Assembly: GCF_003289645.1 (NCBI RefSeq)
Contig: NZ_QLYX01000006.1
Coordinates: 310,001 to 374,000, forward strand
Origin: Actinomadura craniellae
GTDB lineage: Bacteria > Actinomycetota > Actinomycetes > Streptosporangiales > Streptosporangiaceae
Direction of reading: 5' to 3'
Length of the DNA stretch: 64,000 bases
The notes under the pieces were generated by a model. It was not told where the DNA came from. It did not search any database and saw only the letters and a program-made list of their open reading frames with translations. The position numbers and the translations under genes were made by a program. Position 1 is the first letter of the stretch, and each line of letters opens with the position of its first letter. Below are positions 17,158 through 25,144 of this stretch, in pieces.

Positions 17158-18360
17158 TCACTCCTCGGGGCACTTGTTGGTGGCGTGCGCCAGCGGCCGG
17201 GTGAAGCCCACCATGTTGGAACGGGCGTAGGAGGACACCCGGATGGGGCCGCAGGCGGTGCAGGCCGCCTCGATCATCAGCTTGCGCTCGGGGTCGACCA
17301 CCAGCCCGACGTGGCCGGGCCGGCCGCTGGCCGTGCCGGGGCCCGAGTTGAAGAAGACCAGGTCACCGGGCTTCTCCGGGCCGGTCACCCGGACCCCGTA
17401 GGGCCACTGGGTGAACGTGGTGCGCGGGATGGAGATCCCGGCCTCCAGGTAGGAGGCGTAGATCAGCCCGGAGCAGTCGTAGCCGCCCTCGGCCTCGGAC
17501 TCGCCACCCCAGACATACGCCTTGCCGATCTTGTTTCGGGCGTTCTGGATGATCCTCTTGACGATCTCGCACGGGTTGCCGGGGATGACCCCGTCCCAGC
17601 CGACGCCGCCGAAGTACTCCGTGGGCGGCAGCCCGTTGTACTCGGTCGAGTCCTCTTTGGCGACCAGCCGGATCTTGAAGAGGTTCATGAGCCGGCCACG
17701 GGAGACCAACGCGCCACCGGGCCGCCACACCGTCACCCCCCCGCAGTGCAGGGCGATGGGATGGCGGTTGCCGCTCGGGTCCGGCGGGCTGTACTCGACG
17801 ACGCATTCGGGGAGTTGGAGTTGCGCGATGGCGCTGCCGCCGCCCCGGCTGCGCGGGACGCCCAGCTCACCGGTGTTGTCGGTGCACAGCTTGTCCATGC
17901 GCCGCAGCCGCAGGTCCTCGGCCTCCTGGGCGGTGAGCTTGTCGCGGTCCTTGATCTGGCAGTCCTTGGTGGCCACCGTGGCCTTCATGGTGTAACCCAG
18001 GCGGCCGGTCACGTTGACGTCGCCGATGAGTCTCGAGCCGTTGCGGTCGGCGTACTGGCGCGCGGCGGCGGTGTGCGCCGCGCCGGCGGTGTCGATGTCG
18101 GTGACGGCCTCCCACAGCCCCAGGCCATTGGGATCGTTGCCGTTCTGGGCGAGCAGGATCGCCTTGTCGCGCAGCGGGGTGAGTGCGCCGATCGCGGCGG
18201 CGTCCGCGGCGGTCTGCCCGCGGGTCCGCATGTCGTTGGCCTGCGCCAACGGCACGATCATGACGGTCAGGGCCAGCGCGCAGACCGTGCCCATCAACAG
18301 GAGGAGTTGTGTCGAGCCCTCGTCGCGCCGGGACGTGCCCCATCGTCCACGAGCCAGCAT
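17158..18360 (-). CDS. TadG-like N-terminus fused to NlpC/P60 peptidase
   Basis: This 400-residue protein starts like TadG/Tad-domain pilus proteins: RRDEGSTQ, a single helix (about 17-37) and QTAADAAAIGAL, the helix that follows the membrane segment in that family. A middle region of unknown fold leads to an NlpC/P60 (C40) domain with catalytic Cys in YDCSGL (about 296) and His in GHVGLV (about 350). Such enzymes cut peptide stems of peptidoglycan. An in-frame ATG at 18432 is possible, but the sequence between looks non-coding and a TAGGGT promoter-like motif lies in it. Wall opening for pilus passage, or an anchored effector, are both possible. Confidence 0.8.
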   Translation of the reverse strand: MLARGRWGTSRRDEGSTQLLLLMGTVCALALTVMIVPLAQANDMRTRGQTAADAAAIGALTPLRDKAILLAQNGNDPNGLGLWEAVTDIDTAGAAHTAAARQYADRNGSRLIGDVNVTGRLGYTMKATVATKDCQIKDRDKLTAQEAEDLRLRRMDKLCTDNTGELGVPRSRGGGSAIAQLQLPECVVEYSPPDPSGNRHPIALHCGGVTVWRPGGALVSRGRLMNLFKIRLVAKEDSTEYNGLPPTEYFGGVGWDGVIPGNPCEIVKRIIQNARNKIGKAYVWGGESEAEGGYDCSGLIYASYLEAGISIPRTTFTQWPYGVRVTGPEKPGDLVFFNSGPGTASGRPGHVGLVVDPERKLMIEAACTACGPIRVSSYARSNMVGFTRPLAHATNKCPEE

Positions 18361-18433
18361 CAAGACGTCCACCGCCGCCAGTCCGTAGTTATCCGACCGT
18401 AGAGACCCTAGGGAGCAAGGGGGTTCGGGCATA

Positions 18434-18498
18434 GGGTCCGTGGACCTAATTTCGGTGCTGGGCCCGGTTTTTGGGTCCGGTTTTGGGCCTGTGGACCC
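18434..18498. promoter_or_regulatory. six-element GGGWCC/GGGCCC array between divergent genes
   Basis: Within 65 bases there are GGGTCC (18434), GGACC (18442), GGGCCC (18460), GGGTCC (18473), GGGCC (18485) and GGACCC (18493). Two T runs separate the last three. The array lies between the NlpC/P60 gene on the minus strand and the lipoprotein gene on the plus strand and could serve both promoters. It is the densest cluster of this motif in the window. Confidence 0.5.
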
Positions 18499-18532
18499 AT
18501 CTCGGACGCCACGTGTTCACATACCGTCAAGA

Positions 18533-19114
18533 GTGTTTTTCTCGATTGCCCTCCGCGCCCTCGCGGCGCTGATCCTCCTGCTCCCGCTGGCGTCCTGTGA
18601 CTGGAAGAGCGTCACGCTGGAGCGGAAGATCTGGTCGAGTGATCCGAAGCCGGCGGGATTCGCCGAGCATCGCGGCGACGATTACCGGGTGGCGTACCCG
18701 GCCGGCTGGACGCTCCGGTCCGGGTTCGATCGGCTGGGCCACGAATATGTGGAAATCAACGGCCCGGCGACCCCGGAGGGGGCTTTCAGCGGCCGAGCGC
18801 GCGTTGTGCGGTGGGCTTCTTATCCGTACCAGTTCGAGGACCGGCTCGTCGAATACCGGCGCCAGGCCGATCGCGCCGACCGCACCATCAAAAAGGATGA
18901 ATCGCTGGTGCTCGACCGCGCCCGGCGAGGGCACCGATTCGAGTACACGGCCAAGGTGAAGACCGTCAGGGGCCGGACCGTGCGGGTGCGGGCCACCGAC
19001 ACGCTGGCGCTCACCGAGGACGGTGTACTGCTGGAATTCTCGGTCACCGCGGCCGACGGGGCGGCCGCGGCCGCACGGGTAGCAGAGGTCGTGGGATCGT
19101 TCAGAATCCACTGA
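18533..19114 (+). CDS. lipoprotein, paralogue of the one at 20819
   Basis: A 193-residue exported lipoprotein: the hydrophobic signal ends in LLLPLASC. The mature part contains YRVAYPAGWTLR, EINGPATPEGAFSG and a C-terminal VAEVVGSFRIH, which match position by position the motifs of the lipoprotein at 20819, so the two are paralogues flanking one pilin-module gene. The fold resembles small PsbP/DUF1795-like lipoproteins, but I cannot name the family. The start is uncertain: GTG 18533 gives a compact signal peptide and GTG 18491 a longer, more basic one. Codon GC is lower than in neighbours near the start. Confidence 0.65.
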   Translation: MFFSIALRALAALILLLPLASCDWKSVTLERKIWSSDPKPAGFAEHRGDDYRVAYPAGWTLRSGFDRLGHEYVEINGPATPEGAFSGRARVVRWASYPYQFEDRLVEYRRQADRADRTIKKDESLVLDRARRGHRFEYTAKVKTVRGRTVRVRATDTLALTEDGVLLEFSVTAADGAAAAARVAEVVGSFRIH

Positions 19115-19214
19115 TCGAAATCTGCGGAAACGTCCGGTTAACATTCACGTATATGTCAGATAATTGACTCGGTAGACCTATTCCCCCAGTTGGGAATTCG
19201 TAGATGATCGCCGG

Positions 19215-20840
19215 GTGGAACGTTTTACTCGGCGGGCGGGGGTCCGGCGGGATCGCGGCGAAGGTGTCATTAACTATCTCGCCGCCATTCTGCTGACTGC
19301 CGCGATCCTGGCAGTCATCGTCGCGAGCGGAATAGGCGCCCGGATCTCCGGGGGCATCGAGTACGCCCTGTGCCGGCTGCTGGTCGAGGGCGACGTCGAC
19401 GCGGTCTGCGGGCCCCTGCTGCCGGGCCACAACCCGCCGACGCAGCCGGTGGCCGGCCGTCCGGTGAACCCCTGCTACGGAGAGATCGACGTCAGCTACG
19501 GGGAACTGAACGTCACCTTCCCCATCCGCTACGTCGACCTGCGCGGCGGCGTCCGGCTGGGCTTCCAGACACGCAAGATCATCACACCGGGTAAGCCGGA
19601 CCGCTGGCAGGTGACGGTCTACGGCTGGGGCGAGGGCGCGGTCGCCACCCCCAGCCTGCCCGGCGGCCAGACCGAGGGCGACAGCCCGTACGGCCCCGTC
19701 CGCCCCTCGAACCCGCTGACCGCCGGCGCCTGGCTCGGCCTGAACGTCACCGGCGGTGAGACCTACGAGTTCGGCAGCGAGGCGGAGGCCCGCGGCTTCC
19801 CCTGGAAGTACGCGCAGAAGCGGGCCGCCGACATCGCCGACACGATCCTGGAGAACAACCCCGCCACCGGCCTGCCGGTCAGGATCCTCAAGAACCTCCC
19901 GCTGGTGGGCGACGACGTGCGGAACGTACTCGACGGCCCGCAACTGCCGCCCCGCAAGGAATGGTCGCTGGAGGGCGGGCTCACCGCGGGCTTCAGCGGC
20001 AAGCTCGACCTGTTCGGCCGGGCCGCGCTCACGGTCGGCGGCCGTGGCTGGCACCTGGCCGGCGTCCGCCGCGACGACGCGGGCAACACCTCCTTCACCC
20101 TCCGCGACTCGGCCGAGCTGGAACCGTCGCTCGCCATCGACCTGGCCCTGGTCATCCCCCGGGGAGCGCGCGGCCGGTTCAACAACAAGATCGACGACGC
20201 CATCGACTACATCGAGAACGAGCTGGGCCGCAGGTACGGCGGGGTGTTCAAGCTCCCCGCCGCGGCCCGCGAGCACCTCAAGACCAACTGGCCCGACATC
20301 GGCCTGACCTGGAAGGGCCGGATCAACCTGACGTACCAGCTCACCGTCGACAAGAACGGCAACCTCACCCGGTACCAGCGGGTGGTCGACATGAACGGCA
20401 ACTGGTTCGGCCGGCTCGCCGACGAGGTGGCCAAGAAGGACCGGAGCGGGCGCTCCGTGGGGAACCTCCAGGTCCCCCTCGGCGGCAGCCGCACCATCGA
20501 GCACAGCACCCTCGACCTCACCGACCCGGCCAACCGGGACGCCGCCGCGAGCTTCTTCCTGAACGCGGCCGGGACCTGGCTGCGCTACCCGGTCGGCGCC
20601 ATCGCGGAGTTCACCCCGGAGGCGTTCCGGCTGAACCAGTACATCGAGCAGCGGGGCACGAAGACCTCCCAGATCTACGACTCCAGCGTCGGCAACGTCA
20701 AGTTCACCGGGGAGGGCTCGGGCCGGCGGGGCAACTCGCTCGTCGAGCTGAAGATCGAGAACGAGGACAACGACCTGTCCCAGGCGCGGATCTGGCAGGA
20801 CGGCAAGGGGTGGGTGCCGTGGGCAGACTGTCCGTCCTGA
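19215..20840 (+). CDS. large pilin-module protein, unknown exported domain
   Basis: The 541-residue protein starts with the prepilin-like module RRDRGEGVINYL, a helix (residues 21-40) and GARISGGIEYALCRLL with a second Cys at about residue 58. After a short Pro-rich linker comes a ~480-residue exported region rich in beta-strand-like and Gly/Asp segments (WHLAGVRRDDAGNTSFTL, INLTYQLTVDKNGNLTRYQ) that I do not recognise; its length and charge fit a surface effector or adhesin. Gly15 is the expected cleavage residue. GTG start with poor ribosome-binding site. The next lipoprotein gene overlaps its last 22 bases, so they are coupled. Confidence 0.65.
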   Translation: MERFTRRAGVRRDRGEGVINYLAAILLTAAILAVIVASGIGARISGGIEYALCRLLVEGDVDAVCGPLLPGHNPPTQPVAGRPVNPCYGEIDVSYGELNVTFPIRYVDLRGGVRLGFQTRKIITPGKPDRWQVTVYGWGEGAVATPSLPGGQTEGDSPYGPVRPSNPLTAGAWLGLNVTGGETYEFGSEAEARGFPWKYAQKRAADIADTILENNPATGLPVRILKNLPLVGDDVRNVLDGPQLPPRKEWSLEGGLTAGFSGKLDLFGRAALTVGGRGWHLAGVRRDDAGNTSFTLRDSAELEPSLAIDLALVIPRGARGRFNNKIDDAIDYIENELGRRYGGVFKLPAAAREHLKTNWPDIGLTWKGRINLTYQLTVDKNGNLTRYQRVVDMNGNWFGRLADEVAKKDRSGRSVGNLQVPLGGSRTIEHSTLDLTDPANRDAAASFFLNAAGTWLRYPVGAIAEFTPEAFRLNQYIEQRGTKTSQIYDSSVGNVKFTGEGSGRRGNSLVELKIENEDNDLSQARIWQDGKGWVPWADCPS

Positions 20841-21364
20841 TCCCCGCCCTGGTCCTCGCCGCGGCCGCCTGTTCGAGCCCCGAACCGGCCGCGCCGCCGC
20901 CGGGCCACGTGCTGTACCGCGGCGCCGGCTACACGTTCACGCATCCCGCGGGCTGGACCGAGCGGCGCACCACCGACGAGCGGCGATCCCCGCTGATCGA
21001 GCTGCACGGCCCGCCCGGCCCGCACGGCGCGTTCCGGGGCCAGGTCATCGTGGCCCGGCGCGACCGCTACACCGGCACCATGCGCGACCAGCTCCTCCAG
21101 GCCCGGGCGTTCAACACCGTGTACGGGCGGCAGATCCTCACCGACCGCCCGCACCGGGTGCCGGGCGCGACCGAGGCGCACTGGATCGAGGCGGTGTACG
21201 AGGAGCGGCTGCCCGGCGGCGGCACCGTGCAGGTCAAGATCGTGGACATCTACGCGCTCACCCCGAAGGGCACCATGCTCAACATCGCCGTCCGTGCCCC
21301 GTCCGCGGAGTTCGCCGTCGCCGGCCTGCCCGCGGTCCTGCGCTCCGTCCGGGTCGCCTCGTGA
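20819..21364 (+). CDS. lipoprotein, paralogue of the one at 18533
   Basis: A 181-residue lipoprotein with signal VGRLSVLIPALVLAAAACSS. The mature domain repeats the YTFTHPAGWTER and LHGPPGPHGAFRG motifs found in the protein at 18533 and ends in AVLRSVRVAS, matching the other's ending. It starts with GTG inside the end of the pilin-module gene and overlaps the next gene by four bases. The paired arrangement suggests a partner or immunity role on the outside of the membrane, but no function is known. Confidence 0.65.
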   Translation: MGRLSVLIPALVLAAAACSSPEPAAPPPGHVLYRGAGYTFTHPAGWTERRTTDERRSPLIELHGPPGPHGAFRGQVIVARRDRYTGTMRDQLLQARAFNTVYGRQILTDRPHRVPGATEAHWIEAVYEERLPGGGTVQVKIVDIYALTPKGTMLNIAVRAPSAEFAVAGLPAVLRSVRVAS

Positions 21365-21735
21365 ACCGGCCGGTCCGCGCCGCGGTGGAGAGCGGCTTCG
21401 TCATGGCCGCCGCCCTCCTCGTCATCGGCTTCGTCTCGGTCGTCGTCGCCGTCGGCTCCCCGAAGACGGTGGCGGGTGACAGCTTCGTGTGGACCTCGGC
21501 CCTCGCGGTCATCATGCTCCTGCTCGGCTTCGGCGGCGTGGCGGGAGCGCTGGCGGCCCGCCGGCTGCCCGGCCGGCGGCGGCTGCCGCTGGCGCTGGTC
21601 GGCCCGCTGACCGTGATGACCCTCGCCGCGATCCCCGCCGCCATCGACGGCGACTGGGCCGGTGTGCTCTTGTACGAGGCGGGCACGCTCGCCGGAACGG
21701 CCGGCGGGGTGCTGTTCTTCGGAGGGCGCCGATGA
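21361..21735 (+). CDS. small membrane protein
   Basis: A 124-residue protein with about four hydrophobic helices (MAAALLVIGFVSVVVAV, LAVIMLLLGFGGVAGAL, LALVGPLTVMTLAAIPA and a C-terminal Gly-rich one). No family is recognised. GTG start overlapping the lipoprotein stop and ATGA overlap with the next gene make it part of the same operon. Confidence 0.6.
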   Translation: MNRPVRAAVESGFVMAAALLVIGFVSVVVAVGSPKTVAGDSFVWTSALAVIMLLLGFGGVAGALAARRLPGRRRLPLALVGPLTVMTLAAIPAAIDGDWAGVLLYEAGTLAGTAGGVLFFGGRR

Positions 21736-22148
21736 TCGGTGAGTACGCGCTCCTGGCGCTCCTGCTCGTGCTCGGCCCCGGCCTGGTCGTCGCCGCGCCG
21801 ATCTACGCCGTGCACCGGCGCCGGTTCCTGCGGCGCGCCGTTGAGACGCCCGGCACGGTGGTCGGCTCCGACTGGGAGAAGCGGCGCGACGACGGCCCGA
21901 GCACCTACCGCCTCACCATCCGCTACCGGGGACCGGACGGCCGGGAGCTGACCTTCGAGGAACGCGGGCTCCGCCAGGACGCGGCGACCGGAACACCGGT
22001 CACCGTCCTGTACGACCCCGCCCGTCCCACCCGGGCCCACATCGCCTTCGACGCCGGCAAGTCCGATCGGGACGCGCTCCTGCTGGCCCTCGCGGGCGCC
22101 GTGGTGATCACCTTCACGGTCGTCTTCTTCCTGGGGAACCCCGGCTGA
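21732..22148 (+). CDS. DUF3592-like membrane protein
   Basis: This 138-residue protein has a helix at each end (about 5-24 and 113-133) around a small beta domain. The sequence GTVVGSDWEK, TIRYRGPDGREL and PVTVLYDPARPTRAHI is the usual DUF3592 pattern. Function of the family is unknown. It is the last gene of the run that began with the pilin-module gene at 19215, and it ends four bases before the LysR-type dyad of the next promoter region. Confidence 0.7.
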   Translation: MIGEYALLALLLVLGPGLVVAAPIYAVHRRRFLRRAVETPGTVVGSDWEKRRDDGPSTYRLTIRYRGPDGRELTFEERGLRQDAATGTPVTVLYDPARPTRAHIAFDAGKSDRDALLLALAGAVVITFTVVFFLGNPG

Positions 22149-22152
22149 AGAG

Positions 22153-22167
22153 ATAGCCGGGGGCTAT
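22153..22167. promoter_or_regulatory. ATAGCC-N3-GGCTAT dyad upstream of first sdh operon
   Basis: A perfect 15-base dyad (ATAGCC GGG GGCTAT) with the T-N11-A layout of LysR-type operators. Nearly the same dyad precedes the second sdh operon (34127-34141), and a degenerate one precedes the LysR gene itself (29665-29679). It lies 246 bases before the sdh start codon, so if it acts on that operon the promoter is well upstream of the gene. It could also form a small hairpin after the preceding gene. Confidence 0.5.
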
Positions 22168-22220
22168 CGCGTCTATGCAGGTGGGGCATCCTCCCAGGCT
22201 CGTTCGGCGCAGGCGTCATC

Positions 22221-22236
22221 TGTGGCTAGAGTCACA
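22221..22236. promoter_or_regulatory. Crp/GlxR-like site before sdh operon
   Basis: TGTG-N8-CACA (TGTGGCTAGAGTCACA) resembles the actinobacterial Crp/GlxR consensus TGTGANNTANNTCACA with deviations only in the inner bases. A partial copy, TGTGTCACA, follows at 22257-22265. A Crp-family gene lies in this window at 28924. The remaining bases to 22413 hold the leader of the sdh operon and no gene. Confidence 0.5.
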
Positions 22237-22413
22237 TGAGTCGTCTGCCTGTTGCTTGTGTCACAGATCTGCGGGGGTAGCGTAAGGTCGCTTCGCCAGC
22301 AGCGCGTGTACAGCTTGTAGCCGTGGCGCAACGGCGGCAGACTCACGCGTCACTACGGACCGCCCCGGGTCCGGTCACCGGCCGGTGCCGGAACCCGAGT
22401 ACAGGAGCGCCTC

Positions 22414-23217
22414 ATGAGCACCCTGGATGCCCCGGCCAAGGAGCGCGCTCGGCTCGAAGAGCGCACGCTCCGCACGGACCGTTGGCGTCAATATCCGATC
22501 TTCATCGTCGTCGTGTTCACGGCATGGGTGGCGTACGCGACCGTGCGCGCGATGATGGGCCAGTACTACTGGGTCGATGAGTACCACTACCTCACGCCCT
22601 TCTACTCACCCTGTGTCAGCGTGGAGTGCGTGCCGGGCTCGGCGCACTTCGGCGAGTTCCTGCCGAAGCTGCCGTTCTTCATCCCGTTCGCCGCGATCTC
22701 GCTGCCGTTCCTGCTGCTCTTCCGGCTGACCTGCTACTACTACCGGAAGGCCTACTACCGCGGGTTCTGGGCGTCGCCGTCGGCGTGCGCGGTGCGCGAG
22801 CCGCACAAGAAGTACACCGGCGAGCGCCGCTTCCCGCTGGTGGGGCAGAACCTGCACCGTTACTTCTGGCTGGCCGCCGCACTGATCTCGCTGATCAACA
22901 CCTATGACGCGGTGCTGGCCTTCCACGGCAAGGACGGCGGCTTCGGCATCGGTCTCGGTTCGCTGATCCTGGTGACCAACGCGGTCCTGCTGTGGGGTTA
23001 CACGCTCTCGTGCCACTCCTGCCGGCACATTGTCGGCGGCAGGCTCAAGAACTTCTCCAAGCACCCGATCCGTTACTGGATGTGGGGACAGGTCTCCAAG
23101 CTGAACGAGCGGCACGGGCAGTTCGCCCTGATCACGCTCGGCTCGCTGGTGGTGGCCGACCTGTACGTGGCGCTGGTGTCCGGGGGAGCGATCTCCGACC
23201 TGCGCATTTACAACTGA
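22414..23217 (+). CDS. succinate dehydrogenase membrane subunit (Sdh1 type)
   Basis: A 267-residue protein with about five membrane helices and several His residues in or near them (QNLHRYFWL, CHSCRHIVGG, KHPIRYWMW). It is the counterpart of the membrane anchor gene that precedes sdhA and sdhB in mycobacterial Sdh1-type operons. It would hold the catalytic subunits at the membrane and pass electrons to quinone. A CxxC pair lies in CHSC. ATG with CAGGAGCG upstream. Thirteen bases separate it from the flavoprotein gene. Confidence 0.78.
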   Translation: MSTLDAPAKERARLEERTLRTDRWRQYPIFIVVVFTAWVAYATVRAMMGQYYWVDEYHYLTPFYSPCVSVECVPGSAHFGEFLPKLPFFIPFAAISLPFLLLFRLTCYYYRKAYYRGFWASPSACAVREPHKKYTGERRFPLVGQNLHRYFWLAAALISLINTYDAVLAFHGKDGGFGIGLGSLILVTNAVLLWGYTLSCHSCRHIVGGRLKNFSKHPIRYWMWGQVSKLNERHGQFALITLGSLVVADLYVALVSGGAISDLRIYN

Positions 23218-23230
23218 GGACCCACGGATC

Positions 23231-25144
23231 ATGACTGAGATCGAAAGGCACTCCTACGACGTCGTCGTGATCGGCGCCGGAGGTGCGGGACTGCGGGCGG
23301 CCATCGAGGCCCGCCTGCAGGGCAAGAAGACGGCGATCATCTCCAAGTCGCTGTTCGGCAAGGCCCACACGGTGATGGCCGAAGGCGGCGCCGCCGCGGC
23401 GATGGGGAACGTCAACCCCAACGACAACTGGCAGGTCCACTTCCGCGACACCATGCGCGGCGGCAAGTTCCTCAACAACTGGCGGATGGCCGAGCTGCAC
23501 GCCAAGGAGGCCCCCGACCGGGTCTGGGAGCTGGAGCACTGGGGCGCGCTGTTCGACCGCACCAAGGACGGCAAGATCAGCCAGCGTAACTTCGGCGGGC
23601 ACGAGTACCCGCGGCTGGCGCACGTCGGCGACCGCACTGGCCTGGAGCTGATCCGCACCGCCCAGCAGAAGATCGTCGCCCTCCAGCAGGAGGACCACCG
23701 GGACCACGGCGACTACGATGCCCGGCTCAAGGTCTGGGCCGAGACCACCGTCACCCGGCTGCTGCTGGACGGCGACCGGATCAGCGGCGTGTTCGCCTAC
23801 GTCCGCGAGACCGGGAAGTTCGTGGTCTTCGAGGCGCCCGCGGTGGTGCTGGCCACCGGCGGCATCGGCAAGGCCTTCAAGGTCACCTCCAACTCCTGGG
23901 AGTACACCGGTGACGGGCACGCGCTGGCGCTGCTGGCCGGGGCCACGCTGCTGAACATGGAGTTCGTCCAGTTCCACCCCACCGGCATGGTCTGGCCGCC
24001 GTCCGTCAAGGGCATCCTGGTCACCGAGTCGGTGCGCGGCGACCGGGGCATCCTCAAGAACTCCGACGGCAAGCGGTTCATGTTCGACTACATCCCCGAG
24101 GTGTTCAAGGCGCAGTACGCCACCACCGAGGAGGAGGGCGACCGCTGGTACGACGACCCCGACAACAACCGGCGCCCGCCGGAGCTGCTGCCCCGTGACG
24201 AGGTCGCCCGGGCCATCAACTCCGAGGTCAAGGCGAACCGCGGCTCGCCGCACGGCGGGGTCTTCCTCACCGTGGTCGACCGGATGCCCGGCGGCGCCGA
24301 GGAGATCAAGCGCCGGCTGCCGGCGATGCACCACCAGTTCAAGGAACTGGCGGACGTCGACATCACCAAGGAGCCGATGGAGGTCGGCCCGACCTGCCAC
24401 TACGTGATGGGCGGGGTGGAGGTCGACCCCGACACCGGGGCCGCGCTCGTCCCCGGGCTGTTCGCCGCGGGCGAGTGCTCCGGCGGCATGCACGGCTCCA
24501 ACCGGCTGGGCGGCAACTCGCTGACCGACCTGCTGGTGTTCGGCCGCCGCGCCGGGCTGGGCGCCGCCGAGTACGTCGACGCCCTGGCGGACCGTCCCGC
24601 GGTCTCCGCCGAGGAGGTCGAGGCGGCCTCCGCCGAGGCGCTGGAGCCGTTCGACCGGACGGGCGGGGAGAACCCCTACACCGTCCACCAGGAACTCCAG
24701 CAGACGATGAACGACCTGGTCGGCATCATCCGCAAGGAGGGGGAGCTGGAGCAGGCGCTCCAGTCCCTGGACAAGCTCCGCGCCCGGGTCGCCAACGTGG
24801 CGGTGGAGGGCGGCCGGGGCTACCACCCGGGCTGGCACCTGGCGCTCGACCTGCGCAACATGCTCCTCGTCTCCGAGTGCATCGCCAAGGCGGCGCTGGA
24901 GCGGCAGGAGAGCCGCGGCGGGCACACCCGCGACGACCACCCGGCCATGTCGGCCGACTGGCGCAAGGTGAACCTGGTCTGCCGGCTGGTCGGCGACCCC
25001 GCCGACCCCAGGGTCGAGCTGAAGCGCCAGCCGCTGGAGCCGATGCGCGAGGACCTGATCACGCTCTTCGAGAACGACGAGCTCAAGAAGTACCTCACCG
25101 AAGAGGAGCTGCCCGTGTCCGCGGCGGCCGAGGAGAAGGCATGA
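23231..25144 (+). CDS. sdhA: succinate dehydrogenase/fumarate reductase flavoprotein subunit
   Basis: The 637-residue flavoprotein subunit oxidises succinate to fumarate, or the reverse. Seen in order: the FAD fold VVIGAGGAGLRAA, the KAHTVMAEGGAAAAMGN block with the His expected to bind FAD covalently, the active-site segment QFHPTGM, and the Arg-rich NRLGGNSLTDLLVFG region. The C-terminal domain has the HTRDDHP motif. It overlaps the iron-sulfur gene by four bases. Length is typical of the Sdh1/class with one anchor gene. Confidence 0.95.
   Translation: MTEIERHSYDVVVIGAGGAGLRAAIEARLQGKKTAIISKSLFGKAHTVMAEGGAAAAMGNVNPNDNWQVHFRDTMRGGKFLNNWRMAELHAKEAPDRVWELEHWGALFDRTKDGKISQRNFGGHEYPRLAHVGDRTGLELIRTAQQKIVALQQEDHRDHGDYDARLKVWAETTVTRLLLDGDRISGVFAYVRETGKFVVFEAPAVVLATGGIGKAFKVTSNSWEYTGDGHALALLAGATLLNMEFVQFHPTGMVWPPSVKGILVTESVRGDRGILKNSDGKRFMFDYIPEVFKAQYATTEEEGDRWYDDPDNNRRPPELLPRDEVARAINSEVKANRGSPHGGVFLTVVDRMPGGAEEIKRRLPAMHHQFKELADVDITKEPMEVGPTCHYVMGGVEVDPDTGAALVPGLFAAGECSGGMHGSNRLGGNSLTDLLVFGRRAGLGAAEYVDALADRPAVSAEEVEAASAEALEPFDRTGGENPYTVHQELQQTMNDLVGIIRKEGELEQALQSLDKLRARVANVAVEGGRGYHPGWHLALDLRNMLLVSECIAKAALERQESRGGHTRDDHPAMSADWRKVNLVCRLVGDPADPRVELKRQPLEPMREDLITLFENDELKKYLTEEELPVSAAAEEKA

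Noticed and set aside
16669-18402. 577-codon plus-strand frame across the lipoprotein and NlpC/P60 genes
   Set aside because: It runs through a convergent gene boundary and reads as low-complexity sequence, while both real genes show signal peptide or catalytic motifs.
18433-18532. The longer start of the NlpC/P60 gene at 18432
   Set aside because: It would place the start codon against the GGGWCC array and include a stretch with TAGGGT that looks like promoter; the start at 18360 gives a normal TadG-type leader.
22153-22167. The dyad as a simple terminator of the DUF3592 gene
   Set aside because: It could fold, but the same arms before another sdh operon and a related dyad before the LysR gene fit an operator better. 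Not excluded.
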